A DNA stretch of 64,000 bases from Fimbriimonadaceae bacterium (GTDB lineage: Bacteria > Armatimonadota > Fimbriimonadia > Fimbriimonadales > Fimbriimonadaceae), in the NCBI GenBank assembly GCA_019187105.1, contig JABAQM010000001.1, forward strand, positions 2,944,734 through 3,008,733. Reading direction: 5' to 3'. The translations under genes and the position numbers were made by a program. Shown in pieces: positions 23,404 to 32,804 of the stretch. Numbering within the stretch: the stretch's first letter is position 1; the number at the start of each line of letters is the position of its first letter. The notes below the pieces were generated by a model. The model was not told the DNA's origin and searched no databases. It saw only the letters and a list, made by a program, of their open reading frames with translations.

Positions 23404-24762
23404 ATGCTAACTGCAATCTCGGTTATTGTCTCGGTATGGGCGACCAGCCTGTCTGGAAGTATCCAAACACCGGTAGTTTCGCATGAGGAACCCTATCAAG
23501 CACTCCATCCCAGGAGAGATTTCTTTGTCCATGGTGACGACTGTTGGGCGTTTCTACCGCCGAACTGCGTAGCAGCAGGTTCAGTGGTTTACGTATCTTG
23601 GTCGCCAACCGGTAAGCGGTTGGTTGCCCATGTGACTGAAGTTCCGAGCAGGGACTACCAGACCGTTCTGCGGGGCGAGGACCTCTTACGTAACAACGCG
23701 ATGAACTGCCTGGTGTGGTACGACCTCGGAAAGCCGAGTGGCAAAGTCGTCATTCGCACGACGAACGTCGCTACCCGTTTCAGCAACCTGAAGTGGCGAG
23801 GCGACGGACAAATGGCTTTTGCCCTTGAGCACTCACGTACTGCGAACGGCACCCGAACCCAATTGCGGAGCGTTACGGCTGATGGCGTCGTGCACTCATG
23901 GGACTTGCAGGGCTCGTCGCACCAAATCGACATAGACAGGCTATCCAACTTGGTTGTTGTTAGTGCGGTAGCGACGGCAGGTGGGTCCCAATCTACGACC
24001 CTTCTCGCGATTGACCGGAACATGCATTTGGTGCCGGTGGCCGCCCCTGACGGTTACACCATTCCTCATAACTACCTCCCTCAGCGCGGAGACGGGCTGT
24101 ACGTCTTGCTCCATGATTCTCAGGGCAGACCCAATAACGCTCAAGGAACATATGTCGGCCGGATCAATCCGGAGACCCTCACCATCGATCGGGTGAGCAA
24201 CACTGATGATCTCATTTTCGCACCGGGCGACGATTCACAGATCGCTTTCGCTCCTCGACCTGCGATGGACGGAACCCAGAACCTGATCGCCTTTCGCAAC
24301 CAGCCGTCCGGAGCCACCAACCGAAAGGACCCTTGGTCAGGAACCGTGATGCAGGTGGCGGGTGAGGCCGAGCTCTTCTGGGAGTCGCCCAGCGACAGCG
24401 CGATCGCCTACTCCAGCCAGGGTCTCCTCATGGTTCGCGAGATCGTCAAGTGCGACAAGCGCATCTACGAAGCCGCCTTGGACGCCCTGGTCCGGCGGGA
24501 GCAAATGGTCCAAGCGAAGTCAATTGGAGCCGCATTCCACATGTTCGCCGCCGACAACGAGGACGCCCTCCCCGGTTCCCTCGACGACCTCATGCCTTAC
24601 CTCAAGAACAAGCAGGTTCTTGAAGGCTTCGTCTTTACCGCCATCCACACCAAGATCGGCGACAAGCCGCCCTCGACAACAGAGATAGGCTACATCGCCG
24701 GCAACGGGGGAAGGGTCGTTCTCTACGGCGACGGCCATGTGAAGTGGCAGCCAGACAAGTGA
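23404..24762 (+). CDS. Exported propeller-like protein with pseudopilin-like C-terminus
   Basis: A 452-residue protein with an N-terminal hydrophobic segment (MLTAISVIVSVWATSLSG) suiting export. Residues about 50-350 carry weak beta-propeller repeats (VYVSWSPTGKRLVAHV, LKWRGDGQMAFALE, LIFAPGDDSQIAFAP). Residues about 365-452 differ: a helix then AAFHMFAADNEDALPGSLDD, and the end GGRVVLYGDGHVKW. That segment is the body of the short prepilin-type (DUF1559-like) proteins seen elsewhere in this window, but without their N-terminal methylation helix. The combination may be a fusion of an assembly-tip or sensor propeller to a minor pseudopilin head. A GATAAT box at 23345 is about 50 bases upstream; no clear SD. 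Confidence 0.65.
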   Translation: MLTAISVIVSVWATSLSGSIQTPVVSHEEPYQALHPRRDFFVHGDDCWAFLPPNCVAAGSVVYVSWSPTGKRLVAHVTEVPSRDYQTVLRGEDLLRNNAMNCLVWYDLGKPSGKVVIRTTNVATRFSNLKWRGDGQMAFALEHSRTANGTRTQLRSVTADGVVHSWDLQGSSHQIDIDRLSNLVVVSAVATAGGSQSTTLLAIDRNMHLVPVAAPDGYTIPHNYLPQRGDGLYVLLHDSQGRPNNAQGTYVGRINPETLTIDRVSNTDDLIFAPGDDSQIAFAPRPAMDGTQNLIAFRNQPSGATNRKDPWSGTVMQVAGEAELFWESPSDSAIAYSSQGLLMVREIVKCDKRIYEAALDALVRREQMVQAKSIGAAFHMFAADNEDALPGSLDDLMPYLKNKQVLEGFVFTAIHTKIGDKPPSTTEIGYIAGNGGRVVLYGDGHVKWQPDK

Positions 24763-24771
24763 CCCGCCTGG

Positions 24772-25257
24772 CTACATCCAGTGCATCTGGTCGTCGCCGT
24801 GATAGCTCTGGATCAGGTTGAGCTGACCGTCGTGATACAGGATGTGATTCGCGGCGATCGTCGCCATCTGGAACGCCGACATGGTCCCACCCCAAGGCGG
24901 CGAAATCGGTTCGCTGAGCCGGTCCGGGTTCGAGGTGAGGGCGATGGCCAGAGCCTCGGCGCTGGAGCGCACCTCCTCGGCCGCCTTATCCGCGGAGTCG
25001 ATTATCGCCGTGTAGGCCTGGATGGCTTCCTGGCTGGGCGATTCGTAGGTCTGGCCGTTGAGCCGCGCCGCCATCATCTTGCAGAAGCCGGCTACTTCGC
25101 AGGTGAAGTCCTGCGGCGTGCGGCACTTGCCGCCGATCGGCTGGGTGAAGGCGCCCTCGGGCAGGGCCTTCAGGTCCTTAACGTACATGTCGGCCACTTG
25201 GCGGGTCCAGGCCGCGAGCTCGGCGGCGGCATCGATTTGGGTAGCGGTTTGGGACAT
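24772..25257 (-). CDS. DinB-family protein
   Basis: A 161-residue four-helix-bundle protein of the DinB/YfiT type. A putative metal-binding His lies in the last helix (AANHILYHDGQLNLIQ), and others are near TPQDFTCEV. Members use Ni or Zn and many are bacillithiol- or mycothiol-dependent transferases; substrate unknown here. A good SD (AAGGAG, eight bases) precedes the ATG at 25257. The gene is single, convergent with the propeller gene (stops nine bases apart). Confidence 0.8.
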   Translation of the reverse strand: MSQTATQIDAAAELAAWTRQVADMYVKDLKALPEGAFTQPIGGKCRTPQDFTCEVAGFCKMMAARLNGQTYESPSQEAIQAYTAIIDSADKAAEEVRSSAEALAIALTSNPDRLSEPISPPWGGTMSAFQMATIAANHILYHDGQLNLIQSYHGDDQMHWM

Positions 25258-25329
25258 CGTGATTCTCCTTCCAGGAGATGATACTGCGGGCGGGTCGCAG
25301 AGCCCCGCATGACGAACACCCTACGGCCT

Positions 25330-25416
25330 GTAGCCGTCATTCCGAACGCCGTCCGCGGCGGAGGAATCTGACCGCAGACGCTAAGTGTGTGGAGTTCGAC
25401 GCCCTTCGGAATGGCA
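25330..25416. repeat. Two facing copies of a CATTCCGAA-type dispersed repeat
   Basis: GTCATTCCGAACGCC at 25336-25350, followed by a GC-rich core and GGAGGAATCTGACCGC, has the form of the GTCATTCCGA...GGAATCT palindromic repeats found between genes in several phyla. On the other strand TGCCATTCCGAAGGGC (25416-25401) is a second copy facing it. CATTCCGAA and TTCGGAATG form an inverted pair over 67 bases. It sits between convergent-oriented neighbours' promoter and stop (DinB start, phhA stop). Confidence 0.45.
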
Positions 25417-25448
25417 CGAGCGGAGGGTTCGGGACGCCTGCGCTCCGG

Positions 25449-26366
25449 TTACGCGGCGTCGTAGAAGCTCTGCAGGTCTTCCTCGCTGACTTCGGGTTCG
25501 CCGGGGGCGAGGTTGTTCAGCTTGCCTTCCTTCATCCACCGCTCCAGCACCCCGACCTGCTCGAACACGTGCTCGAACGAGTCCGCCACGAAGAGCAGCG
25601 GCTGGTAGTGGTCGATCTCGAAGTACTGGTTCACGATCCATTCCAACTGGAGCGGGAATCGCTGGACGTCGGGCGACTCGATCGAATGCTGCAGCTCGCC
25701 ATAGGAGCTGAGCAGTCCGCTGCCATAGGCGCGGGTCCCGTCCTTCGACCGCATGAGGCCGAACTCGATGGTGAACCAGAAGAAACGCGCCATGCCCTTG
25801 ATGATGCTGGCGACGCGGCGGTTGCGCTCGTGGCGGTCGGCGATGCCCCGGGCGATCTCGGCGGCGGTATGCGCGCATTCGCCGAACCGAACGAGGGTGT
25901 CGGCGAAGGCGTTATCCGTGTGCATCGGCACATGCCCGGCGATGTCGTGGAAGATGTCGGGCTCGGGCAGGTAGTCGAGCTTGTCGCTACGCCGAATGGT
26001 GATCGTCGTCGGGAACTCGCGGTTGCGCAGGCAATCGAAGAACTCGAACGCGGGAACGTAGCCGGAGACCGCCTTGGCCTTGAATCCGGTCAGCGGACAC
26101 AGAAATTGGTTCACGTCCTCCAATTTAGGGACGTGATCGGGGTCGAGGCACAGGTTGGCGATCCCCTTGAGGAAGTGGTCGTTGGCGTACCGCTCCCAGT
26201 GGCCGCTCGCCATCCGGGCAAAGAGCCGTCGCCACGCCTCGTGGTTTTCCTCGGAATACAGCTCGTACGGCTGTTCTATGTAGCGCTGGCCCTTGGCGCG
26301 AGCCTGCTCGATGAAGGGCGCTTCTGTCGTTGTTAGTCCTGCTGCGGTGCTGTGCGCGATCGCCAC
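25449..26366 (-). CDS. phhA: Phenylalanine 4-monooxygenase
   Basis: A 305-residue aromatic amino acid hydroxylase. Iron ligands are visible: His140 and His145 (FHDIAGHVPMH) and Glu201 (FWFTIEFGL). It uses tetrahydrobiopterin and O2 to convert phenylalanine to tyrosine. The spacing between His145 and Glu201 is larger than in the well-known bacterial enzymes and includes RHERNRR. The N-terminus aligns without an ACT regulatory domain, as usual for bacterial PhhA. Start is GTG 26366, with AGGAG about nine bases upstream. No pterin recycling gene (phhB) is adjacent. It is divergent from ubiX. Confidence 0.93.
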   Translation of the reverse strand: MAIAHSTAAGLTTTEAPFIEQARAKGQRYIEQPYELYSEENHEAWRRLFARMASGHWERYANDHFLKGIANLCLDPDHVPKLEDVNQFLCPLTGFKAKAVSGYVPAFEFFDCLRNREFPTTITIRRSDKLDYLPEPDIFHDIAGHVPMHTDNAFADTLVRFGECAHTAAEIARGIADRHERNRRVASIIKGMARFFWFTIEFGLMRSKDGTRAYGSGLLSSYGELQHSIESPDVQRFPLQLEWIVNQYFEIDHYQPLLFVADSFEHVFEQVGVLERWMKEGKLNNLAPGEPEVSEEDLQSFYDAA

Positions 26367-26438
26367 GTTGCGAGTCTCCTTGTACTAATTACGGTTATAG
26401 ACCATCGGACAGTGCGGTGCGTAGACTTAAGCGAAGCG

Positions 26439-27038
26439 ATGAGCACAGGCAAATTGGTAGTCGGGGTAACCGGGGCGAGCGGCGCAATCTACGCCCAGCG
26501 CTTTTTGCAGCGGGTGACCGAGCGGTTTGAAGACGTGTATCTGATCATGAGCGACCAAGCGGTTCAGGTGGCGGCGACCGAGCTTGGGGTTCGCATCAGC
26601 AAGGAGGATTTCGATCCCGGCGCCTGGCTCGGCAAGCCGGTGCGCAACCTGCACCTTCTCGACGACCGCGACTATTTCACCCCGCCCGCCAGCGGCTCGT
26701 TCCGGCACGACGGCATGGTGATCATCCCCTGTTCGATGGGCACGGCCGGCCGGGTGGCGAATGGCATCAGCAACGACCTCCTGACCCGGTGCGCGGACGT
26801 GTGCCTCAAAGAACGAAGGCCGTTGGTGGTCGTCCCCCGCGAAATGCCATGGAACCTGATCATGCTCCGCAACTTGACTGCGCTGGCCGAAGCCGGAGCG
26901 ACGATCCTTCCTGCCTGCCCATCCTGGTACGACAAGCCTGGCTCGCTTGAGGACCTTGCCGATACCGTGGTCGGGCGGGTGTTGCGGATGATCGGGGCCG
27001 ATCGTGGCGACGTCCATGAGTGGATGACCGAAGCTTGA
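26439..27038 (+). CDS. ubiX: Flavin prenyltransferase UbiX
   Basis: A 199-residue UbiX/Pad1 protein: KLVVGVTGASGAIYAQRFL (FMN binding), GSFRHDGMVIIPCSMGTAGRVANG and CLKERRPLVVVPREMPWN. It joins dimethylallyl phosphate to FMN to make prenylated FMN, the cofactor of UbiD-type decarboxylases. No ubiD lies in this window. Start ATG 26439 follows TAGACT (26422-26427) by 11 bases. The next gene starts within its last codons. Confidence 0.93.
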   Translation: MSTGKLVVGVTGASGAIYAQRFLQRVTERFEDVYLIMSDQAVQVAATELGVRISKEDFDPGAWLGKPVRNLHLLDDRDYFTPPASGSFRHDGMVIIPCSMGTAGRVANGISNDLLTRCADVCLKERRPLVVVPREMPWNLIMLRNLTALAEAGATILPACPSWYDKPGSLEDLADTVVGRVLRMIGADRGDVHEWMTEA

Positions 27039-27952
27039 GCCGCGTCGTGATCGCCGGGGGAACCGGGATGATCGGCTCGGCGCTAGCGGACGCTCTGGCG
27101 GAGCGTGGCGACGAGGTGGTCGTGCTGACGCGATCGGCTCGCCACGCCAAGGGAACGATCCGGTATCGGCAATGGGACGGCAAGAGCCCGGGTGCTTGGG
27201 TGGACGATCTTCGCGGGGCTCGCGCGGTGGTCAACCTTTCCGGCGAGGTGGTGATGCAGTCATGGTACGGGTCCGGCTTCAAGCGTGTCCGTGATTCCCG
27301 TCTGGATCCCACCCGGGCTATCGGCGAAGCGGTCGCGGCTTGTGGGGACGAACCGCCGGGCTACTGGCTCAATAGCAGCGCCATCGGCTTTTACGGAGAC
27401 CGAGGCGACGAGGTCCTGACCGAAGCATCGGGTCCAGGGGATTGGTCGGACCCGCTCGTTCATCTGGTGATGGACTGGGAAGCTGCGGCAACAAGTGCTG
27501 CCGACGTTCCTGTCGGCAAGTGCCGCACGGCCGTTGTGCTTTCGGCAAAGGGAGGAGCGCTGAAGGCACTCGCCATCGCCGGACGTTCCTGGATCGGTGG
27601 CGGGCAGCTCGGATCCGGCCGCCAATTCATGTCATGGATTCACCTCGATGACCTTGTCGCAATGATGGTAAGGGCTATCGACGAGCGGTGGGAGGGGCCA
27701 ATCAACGCCTCCGCGCCCGAACCGGTCCGCAATCGAGACTTTATGTCGACGTTGCGACGGGTGGTCCATCGTCCGTGGGCGCCGCCAGTTCCCGCGTTTC
27801 TGGTGACCGCAATTGCGAAGGTGACGGGGGTACCGCTCCACCAGGTTCTCACCAGTGCGAGGGTCGAGCCGACCGTTGCGGTTCAGGCTGGATTTGACTT
27901 CAAATATCCCACGTTAGAAGGCGCCTTAGTTGCCGAATTAAGCCGCCGGTGA
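27020..27952 (+). CDS. NAD(P)-dependent sugar-epimerase-like protein, YfcH/TIGR01777 type
   Basis: A 310-residue Rossmann-fold protein of the TIGR01777 (YfcH) family: AGGTGMIGSALADAL at the N-terminus, NLSGEVV, NSSAIGFYGDRGDEVLTE, SWIHLDDLVAMM and C-terminal INASAPEPVRN. The family is conserved in bacteria but its substrate is not known; it is not an active-site Tyr-x-x-x-Lys enzyme in the classic sense. Start GTG 27020 overlaps ubiX by 19 bases; TTG 27035, overlapping the ubiX stop as TTGA and giving a start right at SRVVIAGGTG, is an equally good choice. Confidence 0.85.
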   Translation: MDDRSLSRVVIAGGTGMIGSALADALAERGDEVVVLTRSARHAKGTIRYRQWDGKSPGAWVDDLRGARAVVNLSGEVVMQSWYGSGFKRVRDSRLDPTRAIGEAVAACGDEPPGYWLNSSAIGFYGDRGDEVLTEASGPGDWSDPLVHLVMDWEAAATSAADVPVGKCRTAVVLSAKGGALKALAIAGRSWIGGGQLGSGRQFMSWIHLDDLVAMMVRAIDERWEGPINASAPEPVRNRDFMSTLRRVVHRPWAPPVPAFLVTAIAKVTGVPLHQVLTSARVEPTVAVQAGFDFKYPTLEGALVAELSRR

Positions 27953-28057
27953 CGTTTTTGTGTGGATTTGACGTTTTTGGTCGACCCTAATCCGTCGTTT
28001 TATTCGTCAAACACACAGGCTGCCCAAGTCAGCCTACGAACTTCTTATTAGTATAAT
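27951..28057 (+). promoter_or_regulatory. Promoter and repeat region before the large SBBP gene
   Basis: A TATAAT box at 28052-28057 predicts a start near 28064 and a leader of about 118 bases to the ATG at 28182. Upstream lies a direct repeat GACGTTTTTG at 27951 and 27970 (period 19) and a loose inverted repeat, TGTGTGGATTTGACG against CGTCAAACACACA. Both could be regulator sites. No recognisable -35. Confidence 0.45.
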
Positions 28058-28181
28058 GAGGACGAGGTGTGTCAGCATGCGGGGTGATTTCGCGTCAGTT
28101 CCCGAGTCGTCGCCATTGAAGCGGCGAGATAATACCGCGCCTCCAATCGGCCATCGCCCGTCGCGGCGCAATCGAATATCC

Positions 28182-31100
28182 ATGAATTATCGATCCATAC
28201 TTTCTGGGCTGAGCGTGGCCTCGGTCATCGTACTTGCGGGAGGCATTCCGGCAGGCGCACAGTCCTCGCGACCGGCGCTGGACGCCGGCAAGCTGAAATC
28301 CATTCTTGGATACCGGGAGAACAAGGGCCAATGGCATCAGGATGCCAAGTTCCTTGGTCAGATCCCTGGTATCGATTTTTGGGTGACCGATCGCGGTTTC
28401 GTGATCGACAGCTATGAATTTGTGGGTTCGGGGGAAGAAACCCATCGACAGGGCCAGGTCATCCGTTTCGACCTGAAGGGTGCATCGGGAACCGCACGGC
28501 CGCAGGGCCTGAGCGCCCACCGCGCGACCACCGACTTCATGTTGGAAACCGGTATCACCCGCGGCGTCAAAACCTTCAACGAAGGCTGGGTTCGAGGAAT
28601 GCGCGACGGCCTCGATATGCGAGTCTACTTTGACGGTACGAAGCCCCGATACGACCTCATCGTCAATCCGGGCGGCAGCGCACAGAACATCGAGTTCGAC
28701 ATCACGGGCGCCAAATCCGTCCACGTCGACGATCGAGGCGATTTAGTGCTCGAAACCGAGCTCGGCGAGATTCGCCAAGCTGGTCTCGTCGCATTCCAAC
28801 CGGTTGGCAACGCGCGAAAGACGATTCCGGCCCGGTTTGTCCAAACCAGCCCGACGAGCGTCGGCATCCAAGTTGCTCCGCATGATCCACGGCTTCCGCT
28901 CGTGATCGACCCGCTCGTTTACGGCACTCACTTTGGTGGAGATCCGGTCGGTAACCAGGCCAGCTTCGACGCTGTCAGCGGCGTGGCAACCGACCTTGAG
29001 AACAACCTGTATCTCACCGGCCACACGCAATGCCCGAGCTTCCCCATCAATGCTGGGTTCTATAACCAATTTAACATCCGCGGCACCGAAGACGGCTTTG
29101 TAACCGTGCTCGGCGGCGACACCTACTCGATTCTGTACTCGGTCTTCGTTGGCGGTACCGCCAACGACCGCGGTCTGAAGATTGCCACGACCACCGATGG
29201 CGAGAAGATCTGGATGCTTGGCACGACAAAGTCGGCTGACCTACCCGGGATCGATGGCAATTCGTTTGACAACTCGCGAGGTGGCACGGATGATCTTTTC
29301 CTCGTCCGGTTCCGCCGTGGCGACGTGAACGAGACGTTCCTCGTGCCCGAGTACGTCACGTACTACGGAGGTACGGCGGTCGAACTCCTCGGATCCTTCT
29401 CGGTCGGACCCCTCACCGGCAACCCGATCATTTCCGGTCGCTCGCCGAACGGCACGCTCCCGAACACGGTCAACGCGTTCGGAGGCGGTACCCGTGATGG
29501 CTTCGTGACCGTCTTCAATGCGACCGGCACCGCCATCGTGCATAGCCGCTACATTGGAGGAGCCGGTGCGGACGAGGCGTTTGGCCATGCCACCGACGAT
29601 GCCGAGAATATCTACATCACGGGTTTGGTTGAGTTTTCTGGCGTCCAAGACACGTCGACGACCAATCCGCCGGCGTTCGAAACCACTGCAGGCGTGTTTA
29701 CCAACGGCCGGATGCTTCGCAACAACGACGGCTGGATCGTCAAGCTCGACAAGGACGGAAACCGGCTTTGGGCCGCCCTTCTCGGCGGTTCGGGAGCTGA
29801 CACGGCCCTGAAGGTTGGTGCCGACAAGAACGGCGACATTTACGTCACGGGAATCCAGGCCAGTTTCGACTATCCGCGGACTCCAGGCGTTTTCCAGGAA
29901 ACCTTTACGGGAGCCTCGGTCGTGTTCGCTACGAAGATTCGCGGTAACGGAACTCAGATCGTGTACAGCACGGGCATGAGGACAACGGGACCGGTTACCC
30001 CTTCGGCTATTCACGTTGACCAAAAGGGACAGGCCCATGTCGTGGGAACCGTCGCCTATATCATTGTTTTCCCCGGCCTTCCAACGATTCCGGGATCGAT
30101 CGTTACGACCCCAGATGCGCTGGACGGCGCCTACAATGCTGGTGACCGGGTGTTCCCGCCACCGCTTGGACAACCGCAGTCCACCGTTGAAGGCTATATC
30201 ACCGTTCTCAACGCGAACGCCTCGGCCCAGGTCTACAGCAGCTACATCGGAGAGAATGGCGACGACTTCGTTCTTGGCGGCTTCGTCGATGCCGGCGGCG
30301 GTTCTTGGGTCGCGGGTTCGACCCAACCCTCGGCTGGCGAAACCGGCCCGATTGGCTTGCCACAGGCGTACCTAAGCGGCAACGCGCTGAAGAGTTCGCC
30401 CGATGGCGCCGGCGACGGCTGGCTCGTGAAGCTCAAGGTCGGTCTTCCGATCATCAACTCGATCTCGGTCGCTCCGAACAACATCGCGGGCGGTCTAGGC
30501 GCAACATCCACCGGTACGGTCACCTTGCGCGATCCGGCGCCTTCCACGGGCGTCAACGTGATCGTCTCGGTCGACAAGCCGGAGATTGCGTCGTTTGACG
30601 CCAACAGCGAACTAGGACAAGTCGTTGTGAACATTCCTGGTGGCGCAACCACCGGCCAGTTCACGCTCTTCTCGAAGCCTGTCACGACCCAGCAACAGGT
30701 CTTGGTCAAGGCGACGTTGGAAGGCGACTTCAAGGCCACAAACCTGACCGTCACGCCGTGGCTCGACAGCTTCGCCGTAACGCCTAATCAGGTCGTGGGT
30801 GGCAATGAGGTCACGGGTCGCGTTCGACTTTCCCAGGTTGCACCGGCTGGTGGCGTGACCGTTACGCTTTCCACGAGCAAGCCGGCGACGATCACGCTTC
30901 CCCCGACGATTACGGTTCCGGAAGGGGCGATCGAAGCCACTTTCCAGATCGGAACCAAGGGCGTCTTTGGCAAGGTCGTCGGTACGATCAGCACGAACCT
31001 TCTCGGTGTTACCAAGTCGGCTTCGCTGGCCGTTGTCCAAGCCAAACTGCGGCCCACGATTACCTTTGAACCGGCATCCGTCAATGGCGGTAACCCGACC

Positions 31101-32789
31101 ACCGGTACCGTCTCGCTCGATGGCGAGGCCGGCGTGGACTTCATCGTCAACCTTGCACAGACGGGCGGCCTTCCCGGTACCACGTTCCCGGCAACGGTAA
31201 CGATCCTGAAGGGCAACCGGTCCGTGAACTTCACGGCAACCCCGGCCTACACCGACAGTCCTGATTTCGTCACGATCCAGGGCACCTTCGGCGTCCAGAC
31301 CGCGGTCGGCACCTTCACCGTCCTGAACACCGAGATCCAGGCCGTGGAAGTCGACAGCGCCAATATTCTTGGCGGCGAATCCGTGAAGGGTCGCGTGCGC
31401 CTTTCTGCTCCAGCAGGAGCGGGTGGCGTGACGATCAGCATCGCCCTCAACAACGGCGCCCACGGAACCTTGGATAAAACCACGGTTACCGTCCCTGCCG
31501 GAGAGACAGGTAGCGATGACTTTACGCTAACGACCCAACTGCTGTCGGCTCAGGAAATCATCCAGATTTCCGCCACAAAGCAGGGCTATCCGTCGCCACC
31601 TCCAGGAGAAGTCACCGTTCGGGCGCTCGGCCTTACGTTCACGATCAATCCAAACGTCGTGATCGGTGGTTCGCAATTCTCGACCGGCACCTTAACCTTA
31701 AGTGAGGGCGCCCCGACGCCTGGCGTGGTCATTACCCTGAGCAGCAGCGATACCAGCGCGGCGACGATGCCTCCAACCGTGTCGTTCGCCAAGGGTGAGA
31801 CAGAAAAGTTCTTTGTCATCACTTCTCATGCCGTCACCGTTGACAAGAACGTCACGCTCTCGGCTTCGATGCCGACCGTGCCGGATGTCACGGTGAAGAC
31901 GCAGAACCTCCAGGTCGTCTCTCTCACTGCTAGCGTGAAGCTGACGCCGACGTCCGTGCTCGGTGGAAGTGCGCTCGTAACGGGTGAGGTCACCCTTTCG
32001 AGTCCGGCCGGTCCGGATGGCGTGCTCGTAACGCTGTCGTCCAGCAACACGTCTGTCGCCTCGGTGCCGCCGAACGTGTTCGTCCCGAGCGGGCAAACGA
32101 AGGCGACATTCTCGGTGACTAGCTTTGCCGTCGCCAACGATACGGTAGTGGCAATAGGCGTTACGTTGCCCTCGGGCTTCACCGCGACGGCCGACCTCAC
32201 CGTGACGGCACCGCGTGTCGTCAGCTTGGTGGTGAATCCGAGCACGATCGTTGGAGGCGAAACCTCGACGGCCACTCTGACGATCTCTGGCGCCGCGCCT
32301 TCCGGAGGCTTGGTCGTTAATCTGACGAGCAACAACGGAACGGTCGTGGTCTTGCCACCGACGGTTACCGTTCCGGCCGGCCAGACGATTGTCAGCTTCG
32401 GCGTGGATACCAATCCGGTGTCGCAGGACACGCTCGTCGAGGTTAAGGCTCTCTACTTGAACAGCCAGGCGTCGGCGACGCTCAACGTCATCGTGCCGGC
32501 GTTCGTTGGATTCACCCTGAATCCGAGCACCGTGAAGGGCGGAAACGTCAGCCAGGGCACCGTTACGATCGACCAAGCCGCTCCGCCGGAGGGACTGACG
32601 CTCGAGATCAGTTCGTCCAATGACTCGCTCGTCACGTACCAGAAGACAATCGTGATTCCGGGTGGTCAAAAGTCGGTCACGTTCCCAATCCAGACGACGA
32701 CAGTCTCAAGAACCTTCTCAGTGGAGATGGTCGCCAAGATTCCGTCAAGGAACCAACAGGTGTCCGCCTTCCTGACCATCGTCAGGTAG
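28182..32789 (+). CDS. Giant secreted SBBP protein with eight Ig-like repeats
   Basis: A 1,535-residue exported protein. The signal peptide (LSVASVIVLAGGIPAGAQS) is followed by a DUF7948-type N-domain (GYRENKGQWHQDAKFLGQIP). Residues about 270-750 form SBBP beta-propeller repeats (e.g. NLYLTGHTQCPSFPI, NIYITGLVEFSG). From about residue 757 to the end there are eight repeats of about 95 residues, each built on xVxPxxVxGGxxxTGxVxLxxxAPxxGVxVxLSS...VxVPxGxTxxxF. No enzymatic residues, sortase or PEP-CTERM tail is seen. Likely role: extracellular adhesion or matrix. Start: ATG 28182 suits the signal peptide; ATG at 28077 is possible. It is followed by a strong terminator. Confidence 0.9.
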   Translation: MNYRSILSGLSVASVIVLAGGIPAGAQSSRPALDAGKLKSILGYRENKGQWHQDAKFLGQIPGIDFWVTDRGFVIDSYEFVGSGEETHRQGQVIRFDLKGASGTARPQGLSAHRATTDFMLETGITRGVKTFNEGWVRGMRDGLDMRVYFDGTKPRYDLIVNPGGSAQNIEFDITGAKSVHVDDRGDLVLETELGEIRQAGLVAFQPVGNARKTIPARFVQTSPTSVGIQVAPHDPRLPLVIDPLVYGTHFGGDPVGNQASFDAVSGVATDLENNLYLTGHTQCPSFPINAGFYNQFNIRGTEDGFVTVLGGDTYSILYSVFVGGTANDRGLKIATTTDGEKIWMLGTTKSADLPGIDGNSFDNSRGGTDDLFLVRFRRGDVNETFLVPEYVTYYGGTAVELLGSFSVGPLTGNPIISGRSPNGTLPNTVNAFGGGTRDGFVTVFNATGTAIVHSRYIGGAGADEAFGHATDDAENIYITGLVEFSGVQDTSTTNPPAFETTAGVFTNGRMLRNNDGWIVKLDKDGNRLWAALLGGSGADTALKVGADKNGDIYVTGIQASFDYPRTPGVFQETFTGASVVFATKIRGNGTQIVYSTGMRTTGPVTPSAIHVDQKGQAHVVGTVAYIIVFPGLPTIPGSIVTTPDALDGAYNAGDRVFPPPLGQPQSTVEGYITVLNANASAQVYSSYIGENGDDFVLGGFVDAGGGSWVAGSTQPSAGETGPIGLPQAYLSGNALKSSPDGAGDGWLVKLKVGLPIINSISVAPNNIAGGLGATSTGTVTLRDPAPSTGVNVIVSVDKPEIASFDANSELGQVVVNIPGGATTGQFTLFSKPVTTQQQVLVKATLEGDFKATNLTVTPWLDSFAVTPNQVVGGNEVTGRVRLSQVAPAGGVTVTLSTSKPATITLPPTITVPEGAIEATFQIGTKGVFGKVVGTISTNLLGVTKSASLAVVQAKLRPTITFEPASVNGGNPTTGTVSLDGEAGVDFIVNLAQTGGLPGTTFPATVTILKGNRSVNFTATPAYTDSPDFVTIQGTFGVQTAVGTFTVLNTEIQAVEVDSANILGGESVKGRVRLSAPAGAGGVTISIALNNGAHGTLDKTTVTVPAGETGSDDFTLTTQLLSAQEIIQISATKQGYPSPPPGEVTVRALGLTFTINPNVVIGGSQFSTGTLTLSEGAPTPGVVITLSSSDTSAATMPPTVSFAKGETEKFFVITSHAVTVDKNVTLSASMPTVPDVTVKTQNLQVVSLTASVKLTPTSVLGGSALVTGEVTLSSPAGPDGVLVTLSSSNTSVASVPPNVFVPSGQTKATFSVTSFAVANDTVVAIGVTLPSGFTATADLTVTAPRVVSLVVNPSTIVGGETSTATLTISGAAPSGGLVVNLTSNNGTVVVLPPTVTVPAGQTIVSFGVDTNPVSQDTLVEVKALYLNSQASATLNVIVPAFVGFTLNPSTVKGGNVSQGTVTIDQAAPPEGLTLEISSSNDSLVTYQKTIVIPGGQKSVTFPIQTTTVSRTFSVEMVAKIPSRNQQVSAFLTIVR

Positions 32790-32804
32790 CGGTACGATCA
32801 AGCT

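Noticed and set aside
25258-25448. CRISPR-like or tandem repeat array
   Set aside because: Only two inverted motif copies are present; no regular spacers.
29241-31463. Long minus-strand frames opposite the SBBP gene
   Set aside because: They mirror the repeats of the real gene, have Arg/Asp-rich composition and no recognised motifs.
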